Below, piece after piece: positions 36,854-44,043 of a DNA stretch of 64,000 nucleotides (the stretch's first letter is position 1; every line of letters starts with the position of its first letter). Under the pieces are notes generated by a model. The model did no database searches. It was not told where the DNA came from and saw only the letters and a list, made by a program, of their open reading frames with translations. The stretch comes from Rhizobium sp. Root483D2 (GTDB lineage Bacteria; Pseudomonadota; Alphaproteobacteria; Rhizobiales; Rhizobiaceae): NCBI RefSeq assembly GCF_001426685.1, contig NZ_LMFB01000019.1, positions 483,348 to 547,347 of the forward strand. Reading direction: 5' to 3'. The position numbers and the translations under genes were made by a program.

Positions 36854-37600
36854 TTACGCCGGGCGTTTGGCGACGATCATGTAGTTGACGTCCATGTCCT
36901 TCGACAGGTTCCACTGGTTCGACAGTGGGTTGAAGAAGACGCCGGTGCGGTCGGTGACTTGCATGCCGCTGGCGGTAATGGGCTTTTCCAGTTCTTCCGG
37001 GCGCACCAGCTTGTCATATTGATGGGTGCCGCGCGGCAGCCAGCGCAGGACATTTTCGGCGGCAAAGATAGCGAGCGCTGCCGCTTTCATCGTGCGGTTG
37101 ATGGTGGCGACGAACATCAGGCCGCCGGGACGCACCATCGAAGCGCAGGTGCTCATGAAGAATTCGACATCGGCGACATGCTCGACCACTTCCATATTGA
37201 GTACGACATCGAAGGTCTCGCCGGCTTGCGCCAGCGCCTCCGCGGTGACAGCGCGGTAATCGACCGCAACGCCGCTGCCGGCCGCATGGGTTCTGGCGAT
37301 CATGATATTCTTTTCCGAGGCGTCGGCGCCGACCACATCGGCCCCCATGCGGGCCATCGGCTCGGACAGAAGACCGCCGCCGCAGCCGATATCGAGGATG
37401 CGCAAGCCCTTCAGCGGCTGCAGCGCCTTGGCCTCGCGGCCGAAATTGTCCGAGACGCGGTCGCGGATATAGGTGAGACGGACCGGATTGAACTTGTGCA
37501 ATGGCCGGAACTTGCCCTTCGGATCCCACCATTCGGCGGCCATGGCGGAAAACCGGTCGACTTCGTTCTGGTCGATGGTGCTGCGGGCCTGCTCGGTCAT
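36854..37600 (-). CDS. ubiG: Ubiquinone biosynthesis O-methyltransferase
   Basis: Class I SAM methyltransferase performing both O-methylations of ubiquinone synthesis. The 248-residue product has the SAM motif [26 protein letters not shown] (key residues DIGCGGG), the post-I acidic residue, NMEVVEHV and the C-terminal NPLSNQW. The frame is open to 37729 but ATG 37600 has AAGGAG nine bases upstream and the family N-terminus. Divergent region 37601-38019 carries the family B repeat element. Confidence 0.95.
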   Translation of the reverse strand: MTEQARSTIDQNEVDRFSAMAAEWWDPKGKFRPLHKFNPVRLTYIRDRVSDNFGREAKALQPLKGLRILDIGCGGGLLSEPMARMGADVVGADASEKNIMIARTHAAGSGVAVDYRAVTAEALAQAGETFDVVLNMEVVEHVADVEFFMSTCASMVRPGGLMFVATINRTMKAAALAIFAAENVLRWLPRGTHQYDKLVRPEELEKPITASGMQVTDRTGVFFNPLSNQWNLSKDMDVNYMIVAKRPA

Positions 37601-37767
37601 GATCGGAACTCCTTGGACTTTACCCCTGGTGAAGTCGGACGATCGGGTATGAAAGTCAAGGGTTGGCAGTGTCGCGGGATGGGGGACGGGAGTTCTCAGC
37701 GTTGGCCCTGTTGACCCCCTCTCCTGCAAAATCTAGGACTTAGCTGCGCTAAGATCTTGATTTTGCT

Positions 37768-37950
37768 TTCTCCCCCGCCGAGGGGGAGAAAGGGCTGTGG
37801 CGTTCGCTTTCACCCTCCCCTTGAGGGGGAGGGTCGGAGCGAAGCTCCGGGGTGGGGTGATTTGCGGCGTATCCGATTGACGATGGTGTTCGTGGTGGGT
37901 CACCCCCACCCGCGACTGCGTCGCGACCTCCCCCCTCAAGGGGGAGGTGG
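37768..37950. repeat. Inverted-repeat intergenic element, family B copy 1
   Basis: A hairpin CTCCCCC...GGGGGAG (37768-37791) is followed by long imperfect arms 37811-37860 and 37900-37950 (CACCCTCCCCTTGAGGGGGAGG facing CCTCCCCCTCAAGGGGGAGG), with GGAGCGAAGCTCCGG and CGACTGCGTCGCGA in equivalent positions. Two related copies lie at 41276-41410 and 43871-44013. It occupies the junction upstream of ubiG. Confidence 0.85.
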
Positions 37951-38019
37951 AACGGTGGCGCCACCTTTGTAGGTGTTTCCAGACTGTGAGGCAGCCGCAA
38001 GCACGTCTGGTTTCGCGCG

Positions 38020-38181
38020 CTAAAGTTTCGCTTTGTCCACGCTCATTGCCGCAGCCGAGGACAGGCGGTGTGCCAGTGCGGAGGATTGGGATCCGGAAGA
38101 CTGGATCAGCGGGATCAGGACGATCACCAGGATGAGGGTGGCGATATAGACCGGTCCGAGAGGAATTCGACGCGCTTTCAA
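38020..38181 (-). CDS. Putative 53-residue single-helix membrane protein
   Basis: A short ORF from TTG 38181 to TAG 38020-38022, too short for a routine gene call. GGAG lies eight bases before the TTG. The peptide has a basic start (LKARRIPLG), one clear membrane helix (VYIATLILVIVLIPLI) and a short polar tail ending in AHRLSSAAAMSVDKAKL. It is divergent from the eptA-like/two-component locus, with a 21-bp inverted repeat in between at 38221-38318. It may be regulated with that locus. No homology known to me. Confidence 0.5.
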   Translation of the reverse strand: MKARRIPLGPVYIATLILVIVLIPLIQSSGSQSSALAHRLSSAAAMSVDKAKL

Positions 38182-38220
38182 ATAGCAATCTCCAGTGTTG
38201 ACATGAAACGTGCCTGGGAA

Positions 38221-38318
38221 TTCTGACAGCAGCCTGAACGCGCCAATGCGCGCGCGCCTGTTGTTTTCCCGGCAAAAGCTCCGTCCTGCCCGGCCTAGCG
38301 TTCAGGCTCCTGTCAGAA
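38221..38318. promoter_or_regulatory. Long inverted repeat between divergent small ORF and eptA-like/TCS locus
   Basis: Arms 38221-38241 and 38298-38318 are reverse complements at 20 of 21 positions, with 56 bp between. Each arm contains two CTGA half-sites 11 bp apart (TTCTGACAGC then CCTGAACGC), one helical turn, as expected for direct-repeat binding by an OmpR-family regulator; such a regulator is encoded next door at 39216. Placed 40 bp before the small ORF start and 134 bp before the eptA-like start. Operator function is inference. Confidence 0.55.
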
Positions 38319-38451
38319 AAGCGGACCAGATGTGCCGGGGATGGAGACGGCTGCGGCGTGGCACGCGGCCAATGGACCGTGGCTGGGGCTTTGGACCGGC
38401 GGGCGGGCTGCGGCCGGATCCATCCTTTTCGATGTTTTGCAGGAGAGTTGC

Positions 38452-39108
38452 TTGCCGGTGCATAGCCTACCAATCGCCACGCCGCGCGTGTTGCGCCCGG
38501 TCATCGGTAGCGAGATGTTGAGCCTGATCGTGGCGTTTTATCTCGTCTTCCTCACCAACAGGACGTTCTGGTCGAAGGCGGCCGGCTATCTCGGGGCGCC
38601 AAGCACGGCGCTGTTTTTGCTCGTCATCGGGCTTTTTTCTCTGTTTTCGGCGCTCTGCGTCATGGTTTCCGTGAAATATCTGACGAAACCGTTTTTCATC
38701 CTGCTGATCATCATTGCCGCCGCCAGCGCGCGCTTCATGGATACGTTTGGCACCATTATCGACGTCGATATGATCCGCAATGTGGCCCAGACGGCTGGCT
38801 CCGAAGCCGGCCATTTCCTGACTGCGGGTTTCATCATCCATATGCTGCTGTTTGGGGTCGTGCCCTCGCTGCTGATCGTGCTGGTGCGGATCAGGCACCG
38901 GCCTTTCTATCAGAAGTTCAAGATCAACCTCGTGTTGATCCTGTGTCTTCTGGCCGTTTTCACCTCCGTCAGCACTGCCAATATGCGCACATTTGCAGCT
39001 GCCCTGCGCCAGCATCGCGATCTCGCCGCAACGGTCAATCCTGTGGCGCCCATCGTCAGTGCGGTGCGCTATGCCGTGGCGGCACGCCGGATGCACACCG
39101 CGTCCTAA
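38452..39108 (+). pseudogene. Truncated phosphoethanolamine transferase (EptA-like N-terminal domain only)
   Basis: The 218-residue product matches the N-terminal membrane domain (DUF1705) of lipid A phosphoethanolamine transferases: RPVIGSEMLSLIVAFYLVFL, NRTFWSKA, several helices, and the FMDTFGTIIDVDMIRNVAQT motif region conserved in EptA. It ends at TAA just past NPVAPIVSAVRYAVAARR, exactly where the periplasmic sulfatase-like catalytic domain should begin; that domain (about 300 residues with the Zn ligands and catalytic Thr) is absent and only 107 bp separate the stop from the response regulator. TTG 38452 has AGGAG six bases upstream. I read it as a remnant unable to transfer phosphoethanolamine, or a stand-alone membrane domain. 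Confidence 0.7.
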
Positions 39109-39215
39109 GCGGCTGGCGAGATGTTTCGATCATACGGCCTGCTCTCTCAAGGGGGCGGGGCAATTTGCCGTGGCCTCAAAGCCGTTTGACGGCGCAGCCC
39201 AAAGAGGAAATAAGA

Positions 39216-39914
39216 ATGCCGGTGGAATTGACCGATAGGGGGACCGGCGGTTTGCGTGTTCTGCTCGTCGAGGACAATGAAATATTGGGCGAGGCGGTGC
39301 GCGATCACATCGCCGCAGCCGATCATGCGGTCGATTGGATGAAGACGCTGGATGATGCGCGCATATCCTTGCGCACCGTGGCCTATGGTCTTGTCCTGCT
39401 CGATCTGCGCCTGCCGGATGGCAGCGGCATTGCGCTCCTGAAGGAATTGCGCGCGGCCGGCAATGCGACGCCGGTGATCATCCTGACTGCCCATGACCAG
39501 ATTTCCGACCGGATCGAAGGCTTGAACAGCGGTGCCGACGATTATCTGGTCAAGCCGTTCGATCTGGGCGAACTGTCTGCCCGCATGCTGGCCGTCATCC
39601 GCCGCTACGGCGGCAATAATGCCCCTATGATCCATTATGGCGAGCTGAAGATCAGCCCGGTGGACCGGCGGGTTTTTGCCGGTGAGGTTGAGGTTGGCCT
39701 TTCCGGACGCGAATGGGCGGTGCTCGACACGCTTTTGGCGCGGCCGGGGGCGATCATTTCCAAGGCGCAGATCGAGGAGGCACTGTATGCGTTCGGCTCC
39801 GAGATCGAGAGCAATACGGTGGAGGTCTATGTGAGCCGCCTGCGCAAGAAGCTCGGGCGTGACCATGTCGTGACCGTGCGCGGCGTCGGCTACAAGATCG
39901 GGGCGACGGCGTGA
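39216..39914 (+). CDS. OmpR-family response regulator (BasR/PmrA/QseB-like)
   Basis: A 232-residue regulator with a receiver domain (acidic VEDN, phospho-acceptor Asp63 in LLDLRLPDGSG, switch ILTA, Lys in LVKPFD) and a C-terminal winged helix (SGREWAVLDTLLAR...SNTVEVYVSRLRKKLG). AAAGAGGA precedes ATG 39216. It overlaps the kinase start by 4 bp (GTGA), so they are one operon. Placement after an eptA-like gene suggests a PmrAB/BasRS-type cell-envelope response; the inverted repeat at 38221-38318 is its likely operator. Confidence 0.93.
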   Translation: MPVELTDRGTGGLRVLLVEDNEILGEAVRDHIAAADHAVDWMKTLDDARISLRTVAYGLVLLDLRLPDGSGIALLKELRAAGNATPVIILTAHDQISDRIEGLNSGADDYLVKPFDLGELSARMLAVIRRYGGNNAPMIHYGELKISPVDRRVFAGEVEVGLSGREWAVLDTLLARPGAIISKAQIEEALYAFGSEIESNTVEVYVSRLRKKLGRDHVVTVRGVGYKIGATA

Positions 39915-41263
39915 CGGTGCCGAAAAACCGCACGCGCAGCATAACCAGTCGGCTGATCCTGTGGCTGACCGGCTTGATCGTGGCTTTCTGGTTGATTGCC
40001 GCAGGTCTTGGCGTTGCGGTGATGAAGGATGAGTTCGGCGAATTCTTCAACGGCTCGCTGCAGGAAACGGCCGAGCGGCTGGTGCCGTTGGTGCTGGACG
40101 ATCTTCAAAGGCGCGAAGGGCCGCCATCGCCCCGGCATTTTCAAAGCGAAGCCGAGGATCTGGGAGAGGAATATCTGGTCTACCAGGTTCGCGACGCGGC
40201 CGGAAAGATCCTCATCCGCTCGCATGATGCGCCGATGGAGCCCTTCGACGTGCCGCTCAAGCGCGGCTTCTTCGAAAATGACAGCTTTCATTTCTACACC
40301 GCAAGCTCTGCCGACGGCATGACCTTCGTGCAGGTTGCCGACGCCATGGACAATCGCAACGAGGCGGTGACGGAAGGCAGCATGGCGCTGTTCCTGCCGG
40401 TTCTGGTGCTGATCCCGGTCAGCATCCTGTTGATCTTTCTGATCGTGCGCCGGGCGCTCGTGCCCGTCGATGATCTGCGCGAGGCGATCGAGGAAAAGGA
40501 CGGCGGCAACCTGGCGCCGGTGCCTTCCAGCATGTTGCCACGGGAGCTGCGGCCGATCGCCAGCTCCGTCAACCGCCTCTTGAGCCGGCTGCAGGCTGCC
40601 TTCGATGCCGAGCGGGAATTTACAGCCAACAGCGCACATGAGTTGCGAACGCCGATCGCCGGCGCCCTGGCGCAGACGCAGATGCTGATCGCCGAGCTTG
40701 AGGGACCGCGCAAGCGGCGCGCCCAGCAGATCAGGATATCGCTGACCAATCTCAGCCACACGACCGAAAAACTGCTGCAGCTGGCACGCGCCGAAGCCGG
40801 CATCGGCGCCGGAACCGTGACCGTCGATCTGGCGCGGGTATTGGAACTGGTGGTGACGGATTTCCAGCGCAGCGATCCGGACGCAAGGCGCCTGCAGCTT
40901 TCGCGCGCGCCGGGGGCCTTGCTGGAGGGGCACTATAGCGAAGATGCCTTTGCGATCGTGTTGCGAAACCTGATCGAAAATGCCCTTCTGCACGGCAATA
41001 GGGACGAGCCGGTGCACATCAGCCTGGAAACAGGCGGCGTGGTCCGCATCGTCAACGGCGCTGCAGTCCTGCCGCCGGACGAACTGGCGGCGGTGCGCAA
41101 ACGTTTCGGCCGCGGAGCGACGACATCGCCGGGCTCGGGGCTCGGCCTGTCGATCGCCGAGCGGTTGTTGCAGCAGATGAATGCCGGTTTCGACGTGCGC
41201 TCTCCCGCTACGGGCCGATTGGGCGGGTTCGAGGTGGTGATGCGGTTTGGGGATGCTGGGTGA
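39911..41263 (+). CDS. Sensor histidine kinase partner
   Basis: A 450-residue membrane kinase: helix 1 at about 14-36, a periplasmic domain of roughly 120 residues, helix 2 at about 158-178, HAMP-like linker, H-box with phospho-acceptor His243 in SAHELRTPIAGA, N-box RNLIENALLHGN and ATP-lid GSGLGLSIAERLL. Translation starts at GTG 39911, overlapping the regulator's stop. The periplasmic domain has no clear metal-binding motif; the signal is unknown. Confidence 0.92.
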   Translation: MTVPKNRTRSITSRLILWLTGLIVAFWLIAAGLGVAVMKDEFGEFFNGSLQETAERLVPLVLDDLQRREGPPSPRHFQSEAEDLGEEYLVYQVRDAAGKILIRSHDAPMEPFDVPLKRGFFENDSFHFYTASSADGMTFVQVADAMDNRNEAVTEGSMALFLPVLVLIPVSILLIFLIVRRALVPVDDLREAIEEKDGGNLAPVPSSMLPRELRPIASSVNRLLSRLQAAFDAEREFTANSAHELRTPIAGALAQTQMLIAELEGPRKRRAQQIRISLTNLSHTTEKLLQLARAEAGIGAGTVTVDLARVLELVVTDFQRSDPDARRLQLSRAPGALLEGHYSEDAFAIVLRNLIENALLHGNRDEPVHISLETGGVVRIVNGAAVLPPDELAAVRKRFGRGATTSPGSGLGLSIAERLLQQMNAGFDVRSPATGRLGGFEVVMRFGDAG

Positions 41264-41275
41264 TCGGTGTGACCT

Positions 41276-41410
41276 TCCCTCTTCTCCCCGGCGGGGAGAA
41301 GGTGGCGCGAAGCGCCGGATGAGGGGGGCGGTACGCACAGAACCCGCCGAACCGCCCCCTCATCGCCTCGCATGCGCTCAGCACTTCTCCCCGCTGGGGA
41401 GAAGGGGGAG
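41276..41410. repeat. Inverted-repeat intergenic element, family B copy 2
   Basis: Left arm 41276-41332 (CTTCTCCCCGGCGGGGAGAAG, GGATGAGGGGGGCGG) and right arm 41352-41410 (CCGCCCCCTCATCGCC, CTTCTCCCCGCTGGGGAGAAG) form a long imperfect inverted repeat with hairpins at both outer ends. It fills most of the 319-bp gap between the kinase gene and the RHH gene. Confidence 0.85.
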
Positions 41411-41549
41411 ACTGCGGTAAGCCCTTCATCCGCCTTCCGGGTACCTTGTCTACGGAGGTAGGGATGGGGAAAAGCGGTGGCCTTCGCGGGAGCCGTCTGC
41501 ACGGCTTTCAGCTCAACGTACAGGTTGTTCAGTGGCACCGTTTGAGCTA

Positions 41550-41572
41550 TATAGAAACGCTGTGTTTCTATA
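41550..41572. promoter_or_regulatory. Perfect palindromic operator upstream of the RHH-PIN pair
   Basis: TATAGAAAC (41550-41558), five bases, GTTTCTATA (41564-41572): a perfect 9-bp inverted repeat, one base before the GGAGG of the RHH antitoxin gene. It is ideally placed for autorepression by the ribbon-helix-helix protein, covering the ribosome-binding site and probable promoter end. AT-rich in an otherwise GC-rich region. Confidence 0.75.
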
Positions 41573-41582
41573 GGAGGCTGCG

Positions 41583-41936
41583 ATGTCATCCACAATTTCG
41601 GCCAATGTCGATAGCAAGACTGCCACGAAGTTAAAGGGAGTGGCTTCGATGGAAAACCGGTCGGTATCGAATGCGGTTTCGAGCGCCATCACGGTCTTTG
41701 TCGGGCTTCCCAAGGGCGTGCGGGATTTTTTACTCGAGTTGAACGCGCAAAACGATCAGGACACGATCAACAGACTGGGGCGCGAGATGATGGCGGCGGC
41801 GGCGCGGGTTCGGCTTGAGAAGGCAACGGCCGATCTTGCATCCGAGCAGCGTTTCGGAGGTCCAGGGGATGCTTCCAGCGAGATCGACATGATGGAAGAG
41901 GCAACGGCTCTCAGCCGCGCCGCGCGCCGGACGTAA
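41583..41936 (+). CDS. Ribbon-helix-helix-like antitoxin
   Basis: A 117-residue protein. The N-terminal ~45 residues (ISANVDSKTATKLKGVASMENRSVSNAVSSAIT) have the spacing of an RHH DNA-binding domain; the rest is helical and charged. GGAGG lies five bases before ATG 41583, directly after the palindrome. It is followed two bases later by a PIN-domain gene. Together they look like a VapBC-like antitoxin/toxin pair, though the antitoxin is long and the pair is not a textbook VapBC. Confidence 0.75.
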   Translation: MSSTISANVDSKTATKLKGVASMENRSVSNAVSSAITVFVGLPKGVRDFLLELNAQNDQDTINRLGREMMAAAARVRLEKATADLASEQRFGGPGDASSEIDMMEEATALSRAARRT

Positions 41937-41938
41937 CC

Positions 41939-42550
41939 ATGGATCGTGCGGTCCGTGTGTTGCTCGATGTCAACATCTTCGTGGGCAACATCATGGCGTA
42001 TGACCGTGGTCATACGGGAAGCGCAAACCAAACCCTGGTATCCATGCTCGCCCGGCATCAATGGGGCATGACGGACAGGGCGCAGCTCGTCATCTCTTTC
42101 GAGATGATCGAGACGCTCGAAACGGTTCTTCTCCGCCACCAATTTCCAGCGGAACGCGTCAGCGGGTATTGCAGTTCGATTATCGACATCATGAAATACG
42201 GCCCGGATGCGCTCGATCCCTATCTCATATTGGCAGGGGAGGAGCGTTTCGCGATGTCCGATGCGGAGGATGCGGGCGTGTTGGCCACGGCCTTCGGTGC
42301 CAATGCCGACATTCTCGTGACGGACAATTTGAAAGATTTTATGACCAAGGATGCTGATGTCATCGATACGCAAGTGGTCGTCACGGCGTCTTCCGGCCGG
42401 CGAACCCTTCAGGCTCTCAGGTATGAGGCCGCCGACCTCATTGTCGCGCACCCGTTCGATGTCATGCACTGGCTGCGGCTGGGTTACGATTTTACGCCCA
42501 GCAGGCTTTGGAATTCTCTTCAGAGATCCGGAAAATCGTCCGGCCTTTGA
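41939..42550 (+). CDS. PIN-domain protein, probable toxin ribonuclease
   Basis: A 203-residue PIN-domain protein: the first catalytic Asp at residue 10 in VRVLLDVNIF, a conserved Glu in SFEMIETLE, and the C-terminal acidic residues in AMSDAEDAGVLATA and ILVTDNLKDF. These bind Mg2+ for RNase activity. It is longer than usual VapC toxins (about 130), with an extra C-terminal 60 residues (RYEAADLIVAHPFDVMHWLRL). Tight 2-bp spacing after the RHH gene supports a TA pair. Confidence 0.82.
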   Translation: MDRAVRVLLDVNIFVGNIMAYDRGHTGSANQTLVSMLARHQWGMTDRAQLVISFEMIETLETVLLRHQFPAERVSGYCSSIIDIMKYGPDALDPYLILAGEERFAMSDAEDAGVLATAFGANADILVTDNLKDFMTKDADVIDTQVVVTASSGRRTLQALRYEAADLIVAHPFDVMHWLRLGYDFTPSRLWNSLQRSGKSSGL

Positions 42551-42589
42551 GGTAGCGCTCTTCGCCGTGCTGTAGCGAAGAGCGTACTC

Positions 42590-43249
42590 TCAATCCCTGT
42601 CAGGTGCGCCGAGGGGGAAGAAGGAGCGGTAGGGGCGGGCTTCTTCGATGGCGCGGGCGAAGGAGGGGCGGGCGAGGAGGCGGGTGCGGTAGGCGCGGAC
42701 ATTTGGGAAGGTTTCGGCGATCGGATGCACCCAGTCGGCGTAGAAGAGCGAGGGGCAGGCGGCGCAGTCGGCGAGGCTGAACGTATCGCCTGCCGCCCAT
42801 TCGCTTTTCGCCACGACGCCGTCGAGCCAGCCATAGGCATCGTCAAGCATCGCCTTTGCCTCGGTGACGCCATAGGGGTCGCGATCGGTTTCCGGGCGGA
42901 TCTGGTTGAACACGACTTTCTGCATCGGGGTCATGACGTAATTGTCGAAGAAGCGGTCCATCATCCGGGTGCGCAGCGCGGCCTTTGGCTCTTCGGGGAT
43001 CAGGCGGACGCTGCCGGGATAGGCCAGCATCAGATATTCGATGATGATGGTCGCTTCCATGACAGCGTTTTCACCGTCCTTCAGCACCGGAAACCGCTTG
43101 ATCGGCCAGATCGACTGCCATTCCTCGATCGTGGCGGGTTCTTCAGGCGCGAGCATCCGGTAGTCGAACGCGGTGCCGTTTTCATAGATCGCCACCAGAA
43201 CCTTCTGGCAGTAGGATGAAAACGGGTGGGCAAAGAGCTGCGGTGTCAT
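42590..43249 (-). CDS. Glutathione S-transferase
   Basis: A 219-residue GST with an N-terminal thioredoxin-like domain (AHPFSSYCQKVLVAIYENG, catalytic Ser/Cys region), the cis-Pro and acidic pair in KRFPVLKDGENAVMEATIIIEYL, and an all-helical C-terminal domain (DCAACPSLFYADWVHPIAETFPNVRAYRTRL). GGGAGG lies five bases before ATG 43249 (ATG 43252 is one codon up). Divergent from an HxlR-type regulator, which probably controls it in response to an electrophile or oxidant. Confidence 0.92.
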   Translation of the reverse strand: MTPQLFAHPFSSYCQKVLVAIYENGTAFDYRMLAPEEPATIEEWQSIWPIKRFPVLKDGENAVMEATIIIEYLMLAYPGSVRLIPEEPKAALRTRMMDRFFDNYVMTPMQKVVFNQIRPETDRDPYGVTEAKAMLDDAYGWLDGVVAKSEWAAGDTFSLADCAACPSLFYADWVHPIAETFPNVRAYRTRLLARPSFARAIEEARPYRSFFPLGAPDRD

Positions 43250-43339
43250 CATATCCTCCCAAACTGATTTCAATATGCAACTGGTTGTTTTGTACGATAA
43301 CTGATCCTATATTGCAAGCGGTTTAGCGAAGGACATGCC
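43250..43339. promoter_or_regulatory. Divergent promoter/operator region for gst and the HxlR gene
   Basis: Ninety bases between two divergent starts. A 19-bp partial direct repeat, AACTGATTTCAATATGCAA at 43262-43280 and AACTGATCCTATATTGCAA at 43299-43317 (13 of 19 matching), spans the middle, 37 bp apart. It could be two regulator sites. No strong -35/-10 pair is clear. Confidence 0.35.
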
Positions 43340-43837
43340 GTGGACAATTTGCAGCGATCAGGATGCCCGATCAATCTGACCCTGGAAATGCTTGGCGACC
43401 GCTGGAGCCTGATTGTCATTCGCGACCTGATGTTTGGCAACCGGCGGCATTTTCGTGACCTTCTCACCCATTCGGAAGAGGGGATCGCCTCCAATATCCT
43501 CGCCGACCGGCTGAAGCGGCTGACCGAGAGCGGACTGCTGTCGCGCCGCGACGATCCCAGCCACAAGCAGAAGGGCATTTACAGCCTGACCGAACCGTCG
43601 ATCCAGCTGGTGCCGCTTCTGGCGCAGATGGGCGCCTGGGGCAGGCGGCATACGCGGGCATCCGAGGAACTCTCGATCCGCGCCGAGTTGCTGGAAGAGG
43701 GCGGACCGGCGATGTGGACCGATTTCATGGTGGAATTGCGCAGCCTGCATCTGGGCGCGCCGGCGCCTGAGCGCTCGGTGTTTGCGGAGCTGCGGGCGGC
43801 CTATCTGGCTGTGGTGGCGCGGAATGCGGCGGAGTGA
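43340..43837 (+). CDS. HxlR-family winged-helix regulator
   Basis: A 165-residue HxlR-type transcription factor: INLTLEMLGDRWSLIVIRDLMFGNRRHFRDLLT (key residues MLGDRWSLxIxRDL), EEGIASNILADRLKRLTESGLL and SLTEPSIQLVPLLAQMGAWGRRH. GTG 43340 has GAAGGA six bases upstream. HxlR-family proteins (YodB, HypR, QorR) often sense aldehydes or quinones through cysteines; a Cys at position 9 (SGCPINL) could do so here. Divergent gst is the likely target. Confidence 0.9.
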   Translation: MDNLQRSGCPINLTLEMLGDRWSLIVIRDLMFGNRRHFRDLLTHSEEGIASNILADRLKRLTESGLLSRRDDPSHKQKGIYSLTEPSIQLVPLLAQMGAWGRRHTRASEELSIRAELLEEGGPAMWTDFMVELRSLHLGAPAPERSVFAELRAAYLAVVARNAAE

Positions 43838-43870
43838 TCGTGGCGGGGGTGTGACTGACCGTTGCGGGGG

Positions 43871-44013
43871 CGCCCCTCACCCTAGCCCTCTCCCCGCTTG
43901 CGGGGAGAGGGGACGACGGAGTTTGCGGCTTGCGGGAAGAGGGAGACCGGGCTTGCCGCAAGTTCCTTCTCCCCGTTTACGGGGAGAGGTGCCCGATGGG
44001 GCGGATGAGGGGC
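43871..44013. repeat. Inverted-repeat intergenic element, family B copy 3
   Basis: Arms CGCCCCTCACCCTAGCCC + TCTCCCCGCTTGCGGGGAGA near the left end (43871-43909) and CTTCTCCCCGTTTACGGGGAGAGG + CGGATGAGGGG at the right (43967-44013) form an inverted repeat with outer GCCCCTCA/TGAGGGGC complements. It sits between the HxlR gene and convergent ppk2. Confidence 0.85.
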
Positions 44014-44043
44014 TTTACCCCAAACGCTGGCTTCCGGCTCCGG

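Noticed and set aside
37733..38473. 246-residue minus-strand frame across the repeat and the eptA-like promoter
   Set aside because: Runs through the family B repeat and inverted repeat and has no ribosome site; only the short part at 38020-38181 has a plausible start.
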